From Acinetobacter haemolyticus CIP 64.3 = MTCC 9819 (GTDB lineage: Bacteria > Pseudomonadota > Gammaproteobacteria > Pseudomonadales > Moraxellaceae), in the NCBI RefSeq assembly GCF_000369065.1, contig NZ_KB849802.1:65642-129641 (forward strand): 64,000 bases of DNA, given 5' to 3'. The notes under the pieces are model-generated. The model saw only the letters and a list, made by a program, of their open reading frames with translations. It did not search any database and had not been told where the DNA came from. Within the stretch, counting starts at the first letter, position 1; each line of letters begins with the position of its first letter. The position numbers and the translations under genes were made by a program. This document shows, piece by piece, positions 1 through 8,596 of this stretch.

Positions 1-695
1 GCCATCAATGATGCAACCACGCGCTCTGCAAAAATATCAGCGTCTAATCCATTCTCAATCGCTTCATCTTGATGCCCTTGTGGCTTTCCTTCTCCATTTA
101 GTGCATTAAAGGAAACATTGGTTTTCACAAAACCAGGGAACACCACAGAAACCTGTACCCCCTGTTTTGCAACTTCGGCACGCAGACTATTCGCCCACAT
201 ATGAATCGCAGCTTTTGCCGCAGAATAACTGGCGCGATATTGTGTCCCCAATAGACCTGCAACACTCGAAACAAATACCACTCGACCTGATTTCTGTTTC
301 AGGAAAGTCGGGAGCACTGTTTTGGTCAGAAACACTTGTGAAAAGTAATCCACCTCCATGATGGCACGTTCTGTTTGCATCGTTGTATCTTGGATCAAAG
401 CACGCTGACTTAAGCCTGCATTGTTGATCAACCAGTCGATGCGTCCCTTACATGCCAATACTTGCTCATACGCATGTCGAACTTGTGATTCGTCGGTAAT
501 ATCGGCAGCAATCGAAATATGTTGTTCTGGCTTAAATAAACCGACGCGCACTGACTCCAATTCATCATAACGGCGTGAAGTTAAGACCACCTGAGCACCT
601 TGTAATGCGCATTCACGAGCCAAAGCTTTGCCCAAACCAGAAGATGCACCTGTGATCCAAACTATTTTATTTTCAAGACTTTTTAGCTTTGCCAT
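1..695 (-). CDS. SDR family NAD(P)-dependent oxidoreductase (3' end outside window)
   Basis: Reading the complement from ATG at 695 gives an open frame of 231 codons running off the window. It shows the classical short-chain dehydrogenase layout: a Rossmann TGASSGLG nucleotide-binding loop at about residues 15-22, NNAG near residue 91, a catalytic serine in a VFVSS strand and a YSAAK catalytic Tyr/Lys motif near residue 156. The family reduces or oxidises carbonyl/alcohol groups; the substrate cannot be told here. The preceding hypothetical gene ends only 12 bp upstream, so the two are probably cotranscribed. The C-terminus and stop codon are not visible. Confidence 0.9.
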   Translation of the reverse strand, partial: MAKLKSLENKIVWITGASSGLGKALARECALQGAQVVLTSRRYDELESVRVGLFKPEQHISIAADITDESQVRHAYEQVLACKGRIDWLINNAGLSQRALIQDTTMQTERAIMEVDYFSQVFLTKTVLPTFLKQKSGRVVFVSSVAGLLGTQYRASYSAAKAAIHMWANSLRAEVAKQGVQVSVVFPGFVKTNVSFNALNGEGKPQGHQDEAIENGLDADIFAERVVASLM

Positions 696-707
696 ATTTT
701 TCCCTAC

Positions 708-1370
708 CTATGCTTGCTGGCGCATAAACTTTAGAAAATAATCAACATAAGTCGATGCCATCTGTTGATCAAGTTGAGTGCCTAATTTTTCTAAGCGCTT
801 GTAACCAAGATGCGTTGTCATATTGATCACGCCATTTAAGGTTTTATCAACGACAAAGTTAAATTTTAAACATTTTTTCGGCTCTCGAATCAGATGGGTT
901 ACCCCAACATCAATTACCTCTGTTAAAAGTTTGAGTGCGTGCTGAATTTCTTGTTGATTACCCGCAGCTAACTTTTGTGCAGATGCCGTAACCTGCTGAG
1001 CGAGTTGCGACTCTACTGGATAAGTCATGTAAATATGATCATCTTCGATTTGCAACGTTTTGGATAAGTATTCAACCAGTGGAATGAGACGGTCATTTCC
1101 AAAAAAGGATACTGACCAAGGCATATATTTGCGAATCGCCTCTAGAATCTGCTGAATCACTTTTTCAGACTCGCCTGTTTTTGAATGCTGTTGGTTTTCT
1201 TGTAGTAACACCATAAAAACTTGCTCAATCACCTCACAAGCCATTTCAGACAATACATTACCCAACGCATTGGCCTGACTTTCTTTATTACCCTGCAATA
1301 ATTGCGTTCGAATATGCGCAAATCTTGCATAAGTATCTGCATGAATACTTAAATAAACAGCGGTCTCCAT
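708..1370 (-). CDS. Hypothetical protein, paralogue of the next gene upstream
   Basis: I do not recognise the family. The protein is about 220 residues, soluble-looking, probably mostly helical, without signal peptide or membrane segment. It aligns along its whole length with the product of 1495-2175: shared blocks include LSEMAC/LSEIAC near residue 42, KYMPWS followed by FGN.R near residue 87, and a C-terminal LIREPKKCL.FN..VDKTLNGVIN block that is nearly identical. I prefer ATG 1370 over the in-frame GTG at 1376 because an AAGG sits 8 bases before the ATG and the paralogue aligns from there. A terminator separates it from its paralogue; the SDR gene follows after 12 bp. Confidence 0.75.
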   Translation of the reverse strand: METAVYLSIHADTYARFAHIRTQLLQGNKESQANALGNVLSEMACEVIEQVFMVLLQENQQHSKTGESEKVIQQILEAIRKYMPWSVSFFGNDRLIPLVEYLSKTLQIEDDHIYMTYPVESQLAQQVTASAQKLAAGNQQEIQHALKLLTEVIDVGVTHLIREPKKCLKFNFVVDKTLNGVINMTTHLGYKRLEKLGTQLDQQMASTYVDYFLKFMRQQA

Positions 1371-1404
1371 CCTCACAACCTTAATTCTTTGAGTTCCGTA
1401 AATA

Positions 1405-1432
1405 AAAAAGACTTGTCAAAACAAGCCTTTTT
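1405..1432 (-). terminator. Rho-independent terminator between the paralogous pair
   Basis: On the complement, AAAAAGGCTTGT and ACAAGTCTTTTT form a 12-bp stem with one G-U pair around a TTTG loop and run into a T tract. It would end transcription from the 1495-2175 gene before the 708-1370 gene. Confidence 0.7.
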
Positions 1433-1494
1433 CAAATTTAAAAGTAAAAATCTATTCTATCATTTTGGCTTTTACTTCATGAATGTAGCACAAC

Positions 1495-2175
1495 CTAATT
1501 CGGTTCTGTATGCATAAATGCCAAAAAATGGTTAACGCACGCTGTAGCCGCTCCTGTATCCACTTGCTCGCCCATTTTTTCAAGTCGCTTATAACTTAAA
1601 TTTGCAGTGAGATTGATGACACCATTGAGTGTTTTATCGACTACACGATTAAAATTAAGACATTTTTTCGGTTCACGAATCAGATTGGTGACCCCCAAAT
1701 CCACGATTTGAATCAGTGTTTGAAATACATCCATCATGTCTTGAGTTTCATTATTTTTTAATTGCTCTACCAAAGCATGTGCTTGTTGGACCAAATGATG
1801 ATCAATGGGATACGATACATATACTTGTTCATCATGATATTTAATCATATTGGAAAAATAATTGACGAATGGACATAAACGTTCATTGCCAAATAATGCA
1901 ATCGACCACGGCATGTATTTTCGAACTGCAGCAATAATTTGTTGAATGATTTTTTCTGATTCTACGGTGTATTTCTGAGTTAAATGGGTTGGTTTTCGAT
2001 TTTGGATCAACAGTACTGAAAAAACTTGTTCCACAATATCGCAAGCGATTTCAGATAACACCTCACCCAACACACGCGATTGATTTTCATCACTCCCTGT
2101 ATTTAATCGTTGGCGTATCACCTCAAACTGGCTATAGGTCGTTGTATTAATTTTTAATAGGATTGAATAGCTCAT
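1495..2175 (-). CDS. Hypothetical protein, paralogue of the downstream gene
   Basis: Unrecognised protein of 226 residues, the upstream member of a tandem duplicate (see 708-1370). Conserved features of the pair are an N-terminal LSEIACDIVEQVF helix, the KYMPWS...FGNERL block and the C-terminal IREPKKCLNFNRVVDKTLNG block; the centre (about residues 55-75) differs in length. ATG 2175 is chosen because AAGGA lies 8 bases upstream, whereas the ATG at 2184 overlaps that Shine-Dalgarno. No signal peptide or membrane helix is visible. It has its own terminator. The strong conservation of the C-terminal block suggests a shared binding surface, but no function can be assigned. Confidence 0.75.
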   Translation of the reverse strand: MSYSILLKINTTTYSQFEVIRQRLNTGSDENQSRVLGEVLSEIACDIVEQVFSVLLIQNRKPTHLTQKYTVESEKIIQQIIAAVRKYMPWSIALFGNERLCPFVNYFSNMIKYHDEQVYVSYPIDHHLVQQAHALVEQLKNNETQDMMDVFQTLIQIVDLGVTNLIREPKKCLNFNRVVDKTLNGVINLTANLSYKRLEKMGEQVDTGAATACVNHFLAFMHTEPN

Positions 2176-2280
2176 TGAAATCATCCTTTTCTTAGTTTTA
2201 GCATTGTTATTTTGTTGTTTTATGCATCAGCATTATTTAATTATGTGATCCAATACACATAAATTTAACTTTTTATTATC

Positions 2281-2303
2281 AAAAAACCAACGCATTTCGT
2301 CGG
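2281..2303 (-). terminator. Weak terminator-like hairpin in the leader region
   Basis: On the complement CCGACG and CGTTGG pair (one G-U) around AAATG, followed by six T. It lies about 105 bp upstream of the 2175 start codon, so it may be an attenuator of that gene or stop antisense transcription from valS. Short stem, so low confidence. Confidence 0.35.
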
Positions 2304-2380
2304 CTTATTTAAACTTTGTAAAGTTATTTAAGCAGATACGCTTTGCCAGCGGTGAAATGCCAACAGATTCGATAGATTTT

Positions 2381-2389
2381 TGCTACAAT
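2381..2389 (+). promoter_or_regulatory. Probable extended -10 promoter of valS
   Basis: TGCTACAAT (extended -10, TACAAT hexamer at 2384-2389) lies 37 bp before the valS ATG. No good -35 hexamer is visible at the usual spacing, as is common for extended -10 promoters. Confidence 0.4.
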
Positions 2390-2426
2390 AGATGCAATTT
2401 TTTATTCATTTTTGATCTTCTGTACT

Positions 2427-5324
2427 ATGACTGACGCTCAATCTGCTCAAAATATCGCAACGACTTACGATCCAACTGAGATCGAGAAAAAATGGTATCA
2501 AATCTGGGAACAACAGGGTTATTTCAAACCATCAGGTCAAGGTGAATCATTCTGTATCATGATTCCACCACCAAACGTCACGGGTAGCTTGCACATGGGT
2601 CATGGCTTTAACAATGCCATTATGGATGCCCTCACCCGTTACAACCGTATGATGGGTAAAAATACCTTATGGCAACCAGGAACTGACCATGCGGGGATTG
2701 CAACGCAGATGGTCGTCGAGCGTCAACTGGGCCTACAAGGGATTAACCGCCATGACTTAGGTCGTGAAAAGTTCATCGACAAAGTTTGGGAATGGAAAGA
2801 ACAATCAGGCGGAACAATTACCCGTCAAATCCGTCGTTTAGGCTCATCAGTCGACTGGTCACGTGAACGCTTCACGATGGACGAAGGTTTATCCAATGCG
2901 GTGAAAGAAGTGTTTGTTAAACTTCACGAAGATGGTTTGATCTATCGTGGTAAGCGTTTGGTGAATTGGGATCCAAAACTACAAACTGCCCTTTCTGATC
3001 TTGAAGTTGAAAGCAAAGAAGAAAAAGGCTCATTGTGGCACTTTAAATATTTCTTTGAAGACAAGTCGCTTAAAACCAAAGATGGCAATGACTACCTTGT
3101 GGTTGCAACGACACGTCCTGAAACATTATTGGGCGATACAGCCGTAGCGGTACATCCTGAAGATGAACGCTATGCACACCTTATCGGTAAAAACATTGTT
3201 CTACCGATCACAGGTCGTTTAGTTCCAGTTGTTGCCGATGAATATGTTGAAAAAGACTTCGGTACAGGCTGTGTAAAAATCACGCCTGCGCATGACTTCA
3301 ATGACTATGAAGTAGGTAAACGTTGTGGTCTAGCGATTATCAATATCTTCAACAAAAATGCAGAAGTTTTGGCCGAGTTTGAATACATCGCTAAAGCGGG
3401 TGAGCAAATTTCACAACTGCTTCCTGCCCCTGCAGACTATATCGGTTTAGAGCGTTTTGCGGCGCGTAAAAAATTGGTTGAACAAGCCGAAGCCGAAGGG
3501 TGGTTAGATCAAATCCAACCGTATGACTTAAAAGCACCGCGCGGTGACCGTTCAGGTGTGATCGTTGAACCATTATTGACAGACCAATGGTATGTGAAAA
3601 TTGCGCCACTTGCTGAGCCTGCAATTGAAGCGGTTCAAGATGGTCGTATCAAGTTTGTTCCTGAGCAATACACCAACATGTATATGTCTTGGATGCGTGA
3701 TATTCAAGATTGGTGTATCTCTCGTCAACTCTGGTGGGGTCACCGTATCCCTGCTTGGTATGATCTCGATGGCAACATCTACGTGGGTCGCAACGAAGAA
3801 GAAGTTCGTAGCAAGAATAACATCGCTGCTGATGTAGAACTTAAACAAGACGAAGACGTTTTGGACACATGGTTCTCATCTGCACTTTGGACATTCTCAA
3901 CTTTAGGTTGGACTGGCGACGCACAAAAAGATGCTGCGAATGATTTCCTTAAAACCTTCCACCCAACAGATGTGTTGGTGACTGGTTTTGACATTATCTT
4001 CTTCTGGGTTGCGCGCATGATCATGATGACCATGCACTTCATGAAGAATGAAGATGGTTCACCACAAGTTCCGTTCAAGACGGTTTACGTTCACGGCTTA
4101 GTACGTGATGGTGAAGGTCAGAAAATGTCGAAATCTAAGGGTAACGTCCTTGACCCATTAGATTTGATCGACGGTATTGATTTAGAAAGCCTCGTTGCGA
4201 AACGTACAACAGGCTTAATGAATCCGAAAGATGCTGCCAAGATTGAGAAATCAACGCGCAAAGAATTCCCAGACGGCATCAATGCTTATGGTACGGATGC
4301 AGTACGTTTCACCTTCTGCGCACTTGCAAACACTGGTCGTGACATCAAGTTCGACTTAAAACGTGTTGAAGGCTACCGTAACTTCTGTAACAAGATTTGG
4401 AACGCAACTCGTTTCGTTCTGATGAATGTTGAAGATCAAACGGTTGGTCAAGAAGCACGCCCTGATCTTTGGGAACTTCCAGAACAATGGATTATCAGCC
4501 GCCTGCAAAAAGCAGAAGCTGCGGTACATCAAGCATTCGCAACATATCGTTTAGACCTTGCTGCACAAGCGATCTATGACTTTATTTGGAATGAATACTG
4601 CGACTGGTACGTTGAGTTAACTAAGCCTGTTCTCAATGATGCGAATGTATCTGAAGAGCGTAAAGCTGAAGTTCGTCGTGTATTGCTTGCCGTGATGGAA
4701 TCTTCACTACGTTTGGCACATCCACTCATGCCGTATTTGACAGAAGAAATCTGGCAAACCCTTGCGCCGATGTTAGGCAAAGGTGGTGCAACGATTATGA
4801 CTGCACAATACCCTGTTCCTGATCAAGCGAAGATCAATGATCAAGCTGAAGCAGATATGCAGTGGTTACAAGGTTTGATCGGTGCAGTACGTAACATCCG
4901 TGGTGAAATGGGCTTAGGTAATGCACGTTTATTACCTGTATTGCTCAAGAACATTTCTGATGCAGAGCGTGAGCAAATCATCCGTATCGAAGCATTGTTC
5001 AAAGCACTCGCGAAAGTTGAAAGCATTGAGTTCTTGACCAATGAGCAAGAGCCACCTCTTTCATGCTCTAGCGTTGTGAGCCATGCTTCTGTATTTGTAC
5101 CGATGAAAGGTTTGATTGATCCTAAAGCTGAATTGGGGCGTTTGCAGAAGGACTTGGATAAGGTTCAAAAGCAGCATGATCAAATTGCCAATAAACTTGC
5201 GAATGAAGGTTTTGTCGCTAAAGCACCAGCAGCCGTAGTTGAAGGTGAAAAAGTGAAATTGGCTGAGTTTGCTGATCAGTTAAGTAAAATTAAAGCAAGT
5301 ATGGAGCAAATTGCTGCGCTTTAA
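2427..5324 (+). CDS. valS: Valine--tRNA ligase
   Basis: Class I aminoacyl-tRNA synthetase that charges tRNA-Val in the cytoplasm. The 965-residue protein carries the HIGH-type motif HMGH near residue 52 after a PPPNVTG strand, a large CP1 editing insertion (with [13 protein letters not shown], typical of Val/Ile/Leu editing domains), the KMSKS loop ([11 protein letters not shown], around residue 563), an anticodon-binding helical domain and a C-terminal coiled coil characteristic of ValRS. Length fits the family (E. coli 951). ATG 2427 gives an N-terminus MTDAQSAQ; the TTG at 2412 in the same frame has no advantage. The gene ends in a perfect 13-bp hairpin. Confidence 0.98.
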   Translation: MTDAQSAQNIATTYDPTEIEKKWYQIWEQQGYFKPSGQGESFCIMIPPPNVTGSLHMGHGFNNAIMDALTRYNRMMGKNTLWQPGTDHAGIATQMVVERQLGLQGINRHDLGREKFIDKVWEWKEQSGGTITRQIRRLGSSVDWSRERFTMDEGLSNAVKEVFVKLHEDGLIYRGKRLVNWDPKLQTALSDLEVESKEEKGSLWHFKYFFEDKSLKTKDGNDYLVVATTRPETLLGDTAVAVHPEDERYAHLIGKNIVLPITGRLVPVVADEYVEKDFGTGCVKITPAHDFNDYEVGKRCGLAIINIFNKNAEVLAEFEYIAKAGEQISQLLPAPADYIGLERFAARKKLVEQAEAEGWLDQIQPYDLKAPRGDRSGVIVEPLLTDQWYVKIAPLAEPAIEAVQDGRIKFVPEQYTNMYMSWMRDIQDWCISRQLWWGHRIPAWYDLDGNIYVGRNEEEVRSKNNIAADVELKQDEDVLDTWFSSALWTFSTLGWTGDAQKDAANDFLKTFHPTDVLVTGFDIIFFWVARMIMMTMHFMKNEDGSPQVPFKTVYVHGLVRDGEGQKMSKSKGNVLDPLDLIDGIDLESLVAKRTTGLMNPKDAAKIEKSTRKEFPDGINAYGTDAVRFTFCALANTGRDIKFDLKRVEGYRNFCNKIWNATRFVLMNVEDQTVGQEARPDLWELPEQWIISRLQKAEAAVHQAFATYRLDLAAQAIYDFIWNEYCDWYVELTKPVLNDANVSEERKAEVRRVLLAVMESSLRLAHPLMPYLTEEIWQTLAPMLGKGGATIMTAQYPVPDQAKINDQAEADMQWLQGLIGAVRNIRGEMGLGNARLLPVLLKNISDAEREQIIRIEALFKALAKVESIEFLTNEQEPPLSCSSVVSHASVFVPMKGLIDPKAELGRLQKDLDKVQKQHDQIANKLANEGFVAKAPAAVVEGEKVKLAEFADQLSKIKASMEQIAAL

Positions 5325-5352
5325 GGTGTTGCATATTTAATCAAATCTATTG

Positions 5353-5382
5353 TATAAAGGGCTGATTATTCAGCCCTTTATA
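5353..5382 (+). terminator. Perfect 13-bp hairpin after valS
   Basis: TATAAAGGGCTGA and TCAGCCCTTTATA form a perfect 13-bp stem with a TTAT loop 28 bp after the valS stop. The downstream T tract is poor (TACTTATT). The hairpin ends 6 bases before the ATG of the next gene, so it would also sit in that gene's leader if transcription reads through. Confidence 0.6.
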
Positions 5383-5388
5383 CTTATT

Positions 5389-6885
5389 ATGCAATTAAAG
5401 ATTGAAAATTTAAAACATATTAAATCACTTGAATTCACAATCCCCACTCAAGGAATTTGGCTTTTGACGGGGTTAAATGGTTCAGGAAAGACTTCTCTTC
5501 TTGCTGCAATCTATCGTATGAAAGAACCTTCAGCCTTTCAAAAATATTATAAAACAAGCTCATTGGATTATTATGATTCATTTCAAGACTCTAAAATTAC
5601 TTATCATATAAATAATAATACCGTGACTTACAAATATGGTAGTGAGCGATGGCGACCCACTCCAAATAATCAAAGTAAATTATTTAATGACGTAAGTTTT
5701 CCCGAAATAAGATTTATTGAAGTAAATGCAAAAAGAGTTGAACCATCATTACATGATCTACAAAATCGCCCTAGACCCATTGCTGTTCAAAATGAAACTA
5801 TTCAATTTATGAAAGAAGTTTTAGATAACAATAAATGGGATAATTTAAAATATATTAATTACCAGAGAGGAATTGGAAATAAAGCATATATCATCCCCTA
5901 TCAAAAAAATTCAAGAATTCATTATTTTTCAGAAAAAAATTTTAGTTTGGGTGAGTTATGTGTCTTAAGATTAGCCTGTGCATTAGAAGAAATACAAAAT
6001 GATAGCTTAATATTAATCGATGAAATAGAAATTGCACTGCATCCGAAAGCTCAAAGAAAACTTTTATCAAAACTTCAAGATATTGCACTTAATAAAAATT
6101 TAACTATTATTTTTTCAACCCATTCATCAACATTGATTAAAAGTATTGATAGAAAAAAATTACTTTTTCTTCAGCAAGAAGGTAATACAAAAAAATTTAA
6201 AACCATTAATAATGTTTATCCCGCTCAAGTATTAGGAGAAATTGCCTATGATGAAGAGTTAGATATGGACTTTTTATTCTTTGTTGAAGATGATGAAGGT
6301 AAATTATTATTATCTCAAATCATTGAAAAATATAAAAATATAAGAAATTTAGGTACAGCTACATTTAGACCATCCTATAAAATTATTCCTATTGGTGGAT
6401 TTCAACAAGTCATGGATGTCCTAGCTTCAAGTTCACAAATTTTTAGACAGAATATTGTACGCAAAGCATTTCTTGATCAAGATGTTTGCACTGAAACTCT
6501 TGCTGATCCAAATCAAGGTCATATTATTTCAACATATAATGCCAATCAAGCAAATATTAAATTTCTACCTTGTACCCCAGAAAAGGGAATAATTGATTTG
6601 ATTGAATCTGATCCTAACTTCTGCGCTCAAATTAATTCTGCGTTCAGTGGTTCAAATTTGCACATTGAAATACTTATAGGCACACAAACTTATTTAAATG
6701 AACAATCACCTAAACCAAGGAAACAAGCTAAGAAACGTTATGATATGCTGATTAATCATATTCATCAAAATACTGGTGAAGATATAATCTCAATTAAAAA
6801 AGCACTTTATAAACTTTATACCGAAAAAAATTATCCAAATAATGGACCTTTAGTAGGATACCTAAATCCAATTTTTAATACATAA
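5389..6885 (+). CDS. OLD-like AAA ATPase with probable C-terminal TOPRIM-like domain
   Basis: A 498-residue ATPase of the SMC/ABC-like AAA_15 type. Walker A GLNGSGKTS is at about 28-36, an ABC-signature-like FSLGELCVLRLACA at 185-199, Walker B LILIDEIE ending near 213 and an H-loop STHSS near 244. After residue 295 the sequence FFVEDDEGKLLL (Glu about 300) and FLDQD (363-365) resemble the E and DxD elements of OLD-family TOPRIM nuclease domains, although the match is weak. Such proteins are often single-gene or paired anti-phage systems (OLD, Gabija GajA, PARIS-like ATPases). Base composition is visibly more AT-rich than valS, suggesting transfer. ATG 5389 is chosen because the ATPase fold starts there; a TTG at 5350 would put the hairpin inside the gene. 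No partner helicase follows on the same strand. Confidence 0.8.
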   Translation: MQLKIENLKHIKSLEFTIPTQGIWLLTGLNGSGKTSLLAAIYRMKEPSAFQKYYKTSSLDYYDSFQDSKITYHINNNTVTYKYGSERWRPTPNNQSKLFNDVSFPEIRFIEVNAKRVEPSLHDLQNRPRPIAVQNETIQFMKEVLDNNKWDNLKYINYQRGIGNKAYIIPYQKNSRIHYFSEKNFSLGELCVLRLACALEEIQNDSLILIDEIEIALHPKAQRKLLSKLQDIALNKNLTIIFSTHSSTLIKSIDRKKLLFLQQEGNTKKFKTINNVYPAQVLGEIAYDEELDMDFLFFVEDDEGKLLLSQIIEKYKNIRNLGTATFRPSYKIIPIGGFQQVMDVLASSSQIFRQNIVRKAFLDQDVCTETLADPNQGHIISTYNANQANIKFLPCTPEKGIIDLIESDPNFCAQINSAFSGSNLHIEILIGTQTYLNEQSPKPRKQAKKRYDMLINHIHQNTGEDIISIKKALYKLYTEKNYPNNGPLVGYLNPIFNT

Positions 6886-6927
6886 TTCAAAAACTTTTAA
6901 CCTCTCATTCTCACTTACTCCTATCCT

Positions 6928-7308
6928 TTACAGAAAAGATAAGTGAGAAATGGTTTTCAATTCAGAATATTTATGCCACAAATCCTCCAACATCACATTC
7001 GTCCGCCCCAACACATCATGATTCCAATACCGCACCACTTTTAAATCCAAAGCTTCTAAAAACTTAGTTCGTTCAGTATCATATTCAATCGCATCACCTG
7101 TGCCATGCTGACTACCATCTAATTCAATGACCAAACCTAATTCATGACAGTAAAAATCTACAATATATGGTGCAATCACATGCTGTCTGCGAAATTTCAG
7201 ATTCATAAATCGTTTAGCACGAAGTAACTGCCACATCAGATTTTCGGCATCTGTCGCATTACTCCGCATGGTTTTGGCGAATTCTAATAATTGTGGGTCT
7301 AGTTTCAT
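6928..7308 (-). CDS. DUF559 domain-containing endonuclease-like protein
   Basis: A 126-residue protein of the DUF559 family (Vsr/PD-(D/E)XK fold). Visible signatures are an N-terminal helix ending LMWQLLRAKR, the KFRRQ block at 38-42, the core YIVDFYC (Asp51) and VIELDGSQH (Glu62, Asp64), and a C-terminal RYWNHDV strand. The core acidic residues expected of the nuclease fold are present. It converges on the OLD-like ATPase (42 bp between stops) and its start lies directly beside a GC-rich palindromic repeat whose GAGAGG can serve as Shine-Dalgarno 9 bases before ATG. The biological role of DUF559 proteins is not established. Confidence 0.85.
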   Translation of the reverse strand: MKLDPQLLEFAKTMRSNATDAENLMWQLLRAKRFMNLKFRRQHVIAPYIVDFYCHELGLVIELDGSQHGTGDAIEYDTERTKFLEALDLKVVRYWNHDVLGRTNVMLEDLWHKYSELKTISHLSFL

Positions 7309-7320
7309 TTATTATTTTTA

Positions 7321-7354
7321 CCTCTCCCTAGCCCTCTCCTAAAAGGAGAGGGAA
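7321..7354 (-). repeat. Palindromic GC-rich repeat, copy 1
   Basis: CCCTCTCCT at 7332-7340 and AGGAGAGGG at 7344-7352 make a perfect 9-bp hairpin with an AAA loop, followed on the complement by CTAGGGAGAGG. It is an inverted copy of the element at 7394-7434 and abuts the DUF559 start codon. Its GC content contrasts strongly with the surrounding DNA, as for REP-like intergenic repeats. Confidence 0.8.
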
Positions 7355-7393
7355 CGTTCATTATAAATTTTATGCAGGTACATAATCACTTGT

Positions 7394-7434
7394 AACTCCC
7401 TCTCCCTCAGGGAGAGGGTTGGGGTGAGGGAAAA
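7394..7434 (+). repeat. Palindromic GC-rich repeat, copy 2
   Basis: CCCTCTCCC (7398-7406) and GGGAGAGGG (7410-7418) form a 9-bp hairpin around TCA, followed by TTGGGGTGAGGG. Same unit as copy 1 but in the opposite orientation, 40 bp away. It ends exactly at the stop codon of the J-domain gene. I recall this motif as a widespread intergenic repeat in gammaproteobacteria; that is recollection, not a search. Confidence 0.8.
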
Positions 7435-8481
7435 TCAAAGCACCCCATGCTCCAACAACATCTCCACCCCACTCACTTTTTTCGTATGCTTTAAACGTTC
7501 CTTTTCCCATTTCATTTGCTGCTTTAACTCAGCACAATCAACATCTATAGCTTTATAAATATCACTAATATGCACATGCTCGGCTTTTACCTTTTTCGCC
7601 AACTGAAAAGAATCTAAAATTTCTTCGATTTGACTTTCAAGCTGCTGACTTTGCGCATCCAAAGCCAATTTATAAAACTTCACTTGCTCGGTAGATAGTT
7701 CTTTAGCTCCTACTCCTTTATTCTGCTCAAGCTGTAACTGGAGTTTCAACAAATAAAACAAATCCTGCTGTTCATACGCCTGACTAGCTTGCTGAAACAA
7801 TTCGGTTTTTTCTATTTTTTTAGTTTCATCTTGCTCACGATCAGGATGAATCATGGCAGCTATTTTTAAATACACCGTTTTAAGTGACTGTGCTGCTAGT
7901 TGCTCAGCTTGTTCACGTTTCTGTTGCTGTCGTAGCTGTTTGGCTTTTTCTCGTACCTGTTGTTGTTCAGCCGCATATTGCTCAAAGTCGTTTTCTAGTT
8001 CGCTTGCTTGTTCTGCATGTTGTTCGATGCTCTGCTCAGATAATGCTTGATACTCAAACTTTTTTGACTGTGATTTTTTAGGCTTTTTAACAGATTGTTG
8101 TGAATGTTGCTGATAAAAGGTATCGATCTGCTTCACAAGCGTGAGTTGTTCTTCATTCAGCATTTGTGAGCGTTTCAACATACGAGCAAGTTGTGCGATT
8201 TTTTCATCGAGTTGTTGTAGGTCAGTTTTAGAAAATGTATGTGATTGCAACATTTGCCAAAGTTGCTCTAATTGTAGAAACCATACCTCGTGTAGTTCAC
8301 GGTACACAGGCATTAACTTTTCTCGGGTATGTTGTTGAATATCATCTTGCGCATTTTTCCATGTGGCGAGAATGATTTTTTGCTGTTCAATTTGAGCAAT
8401 CAAACGATTGAGCTTTTTCTGCTGTGCAGATGGTTCAGACCTTTGCTTAAAACTGACTTTGAGATCAAAGGACATATTCAT
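7435..8481 (-). CDS. Coiled-coil protein with a late J domain
   Basis: The 348-residue product is Gln/Lys/Glu-rich and probably coiled-coil over residues 20-200, with a basic KKPKKSQSKK stretch near residue 130. A DnaJ-type HPD tripeptide occurs at residues 212-214 in a IAAMIHPDR helix-turn context, followed by a helix FQQASQAYEQQD, matching J-domain helices II-III. J domains stimulate the ATPase of DnaK-type Hsp70; here the domain is internal rather than N-terminal and there is no Gly/Phe or zinc region, so this is a specialised co-chaperone, client unknown. ATG 8481 is used; the ATG at 8475 with AGG 9 bases upstream is an equal alternative. Confidence 0.75.
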   Translation of the reverse strand: MNMSFDLKVSFKQRSEPSAQQKKLNRLIAQIEQQKIILATWKNAQDDIQQHTREKLMPVYRELHEVWFLQLEQLWQMLQSHTFSKTDLQQLDEKIAQLARMLKRSQMLNEEQLTLVKQIDTFYQQHSQQSVKKPKKSQSKKFEYQALSEQSIEQHAEQASELENDFEQYAAEQQQVREKAKQLRQQQKREQAEQLAAQSLKTVYLKIAAMIHPDREQDETKKIEKTELFQQASQAYEQQDLFYLLKLQLQLEQNKGVGAKELSTEQVKFYKLALDAQSQQLESQIEEILDSFQLAKKVKAEHVHISDIYKAIDVDCAELKQQMKWEKERLKHTKKVSGVEMLLEHGVL

Positions 8482-8596
8482 CTACCTGAAAATGAAGAAT
8501 TGAATAATAAAACAAATAAGGAATTAACTCTTTATAAGTATAGAATAATATCCTTATGTTTAAGCATGAAATGTAACTTGTCGCTCGATGTATAGC

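Noticed and set aside
7853..8338. Several Cys/Ser-rich frames opposite the J-domain gene
   Set aside because: They are antisense shadows of Gln/Ala-rich coiled-coil codons; no RBS and no plausible protein character.
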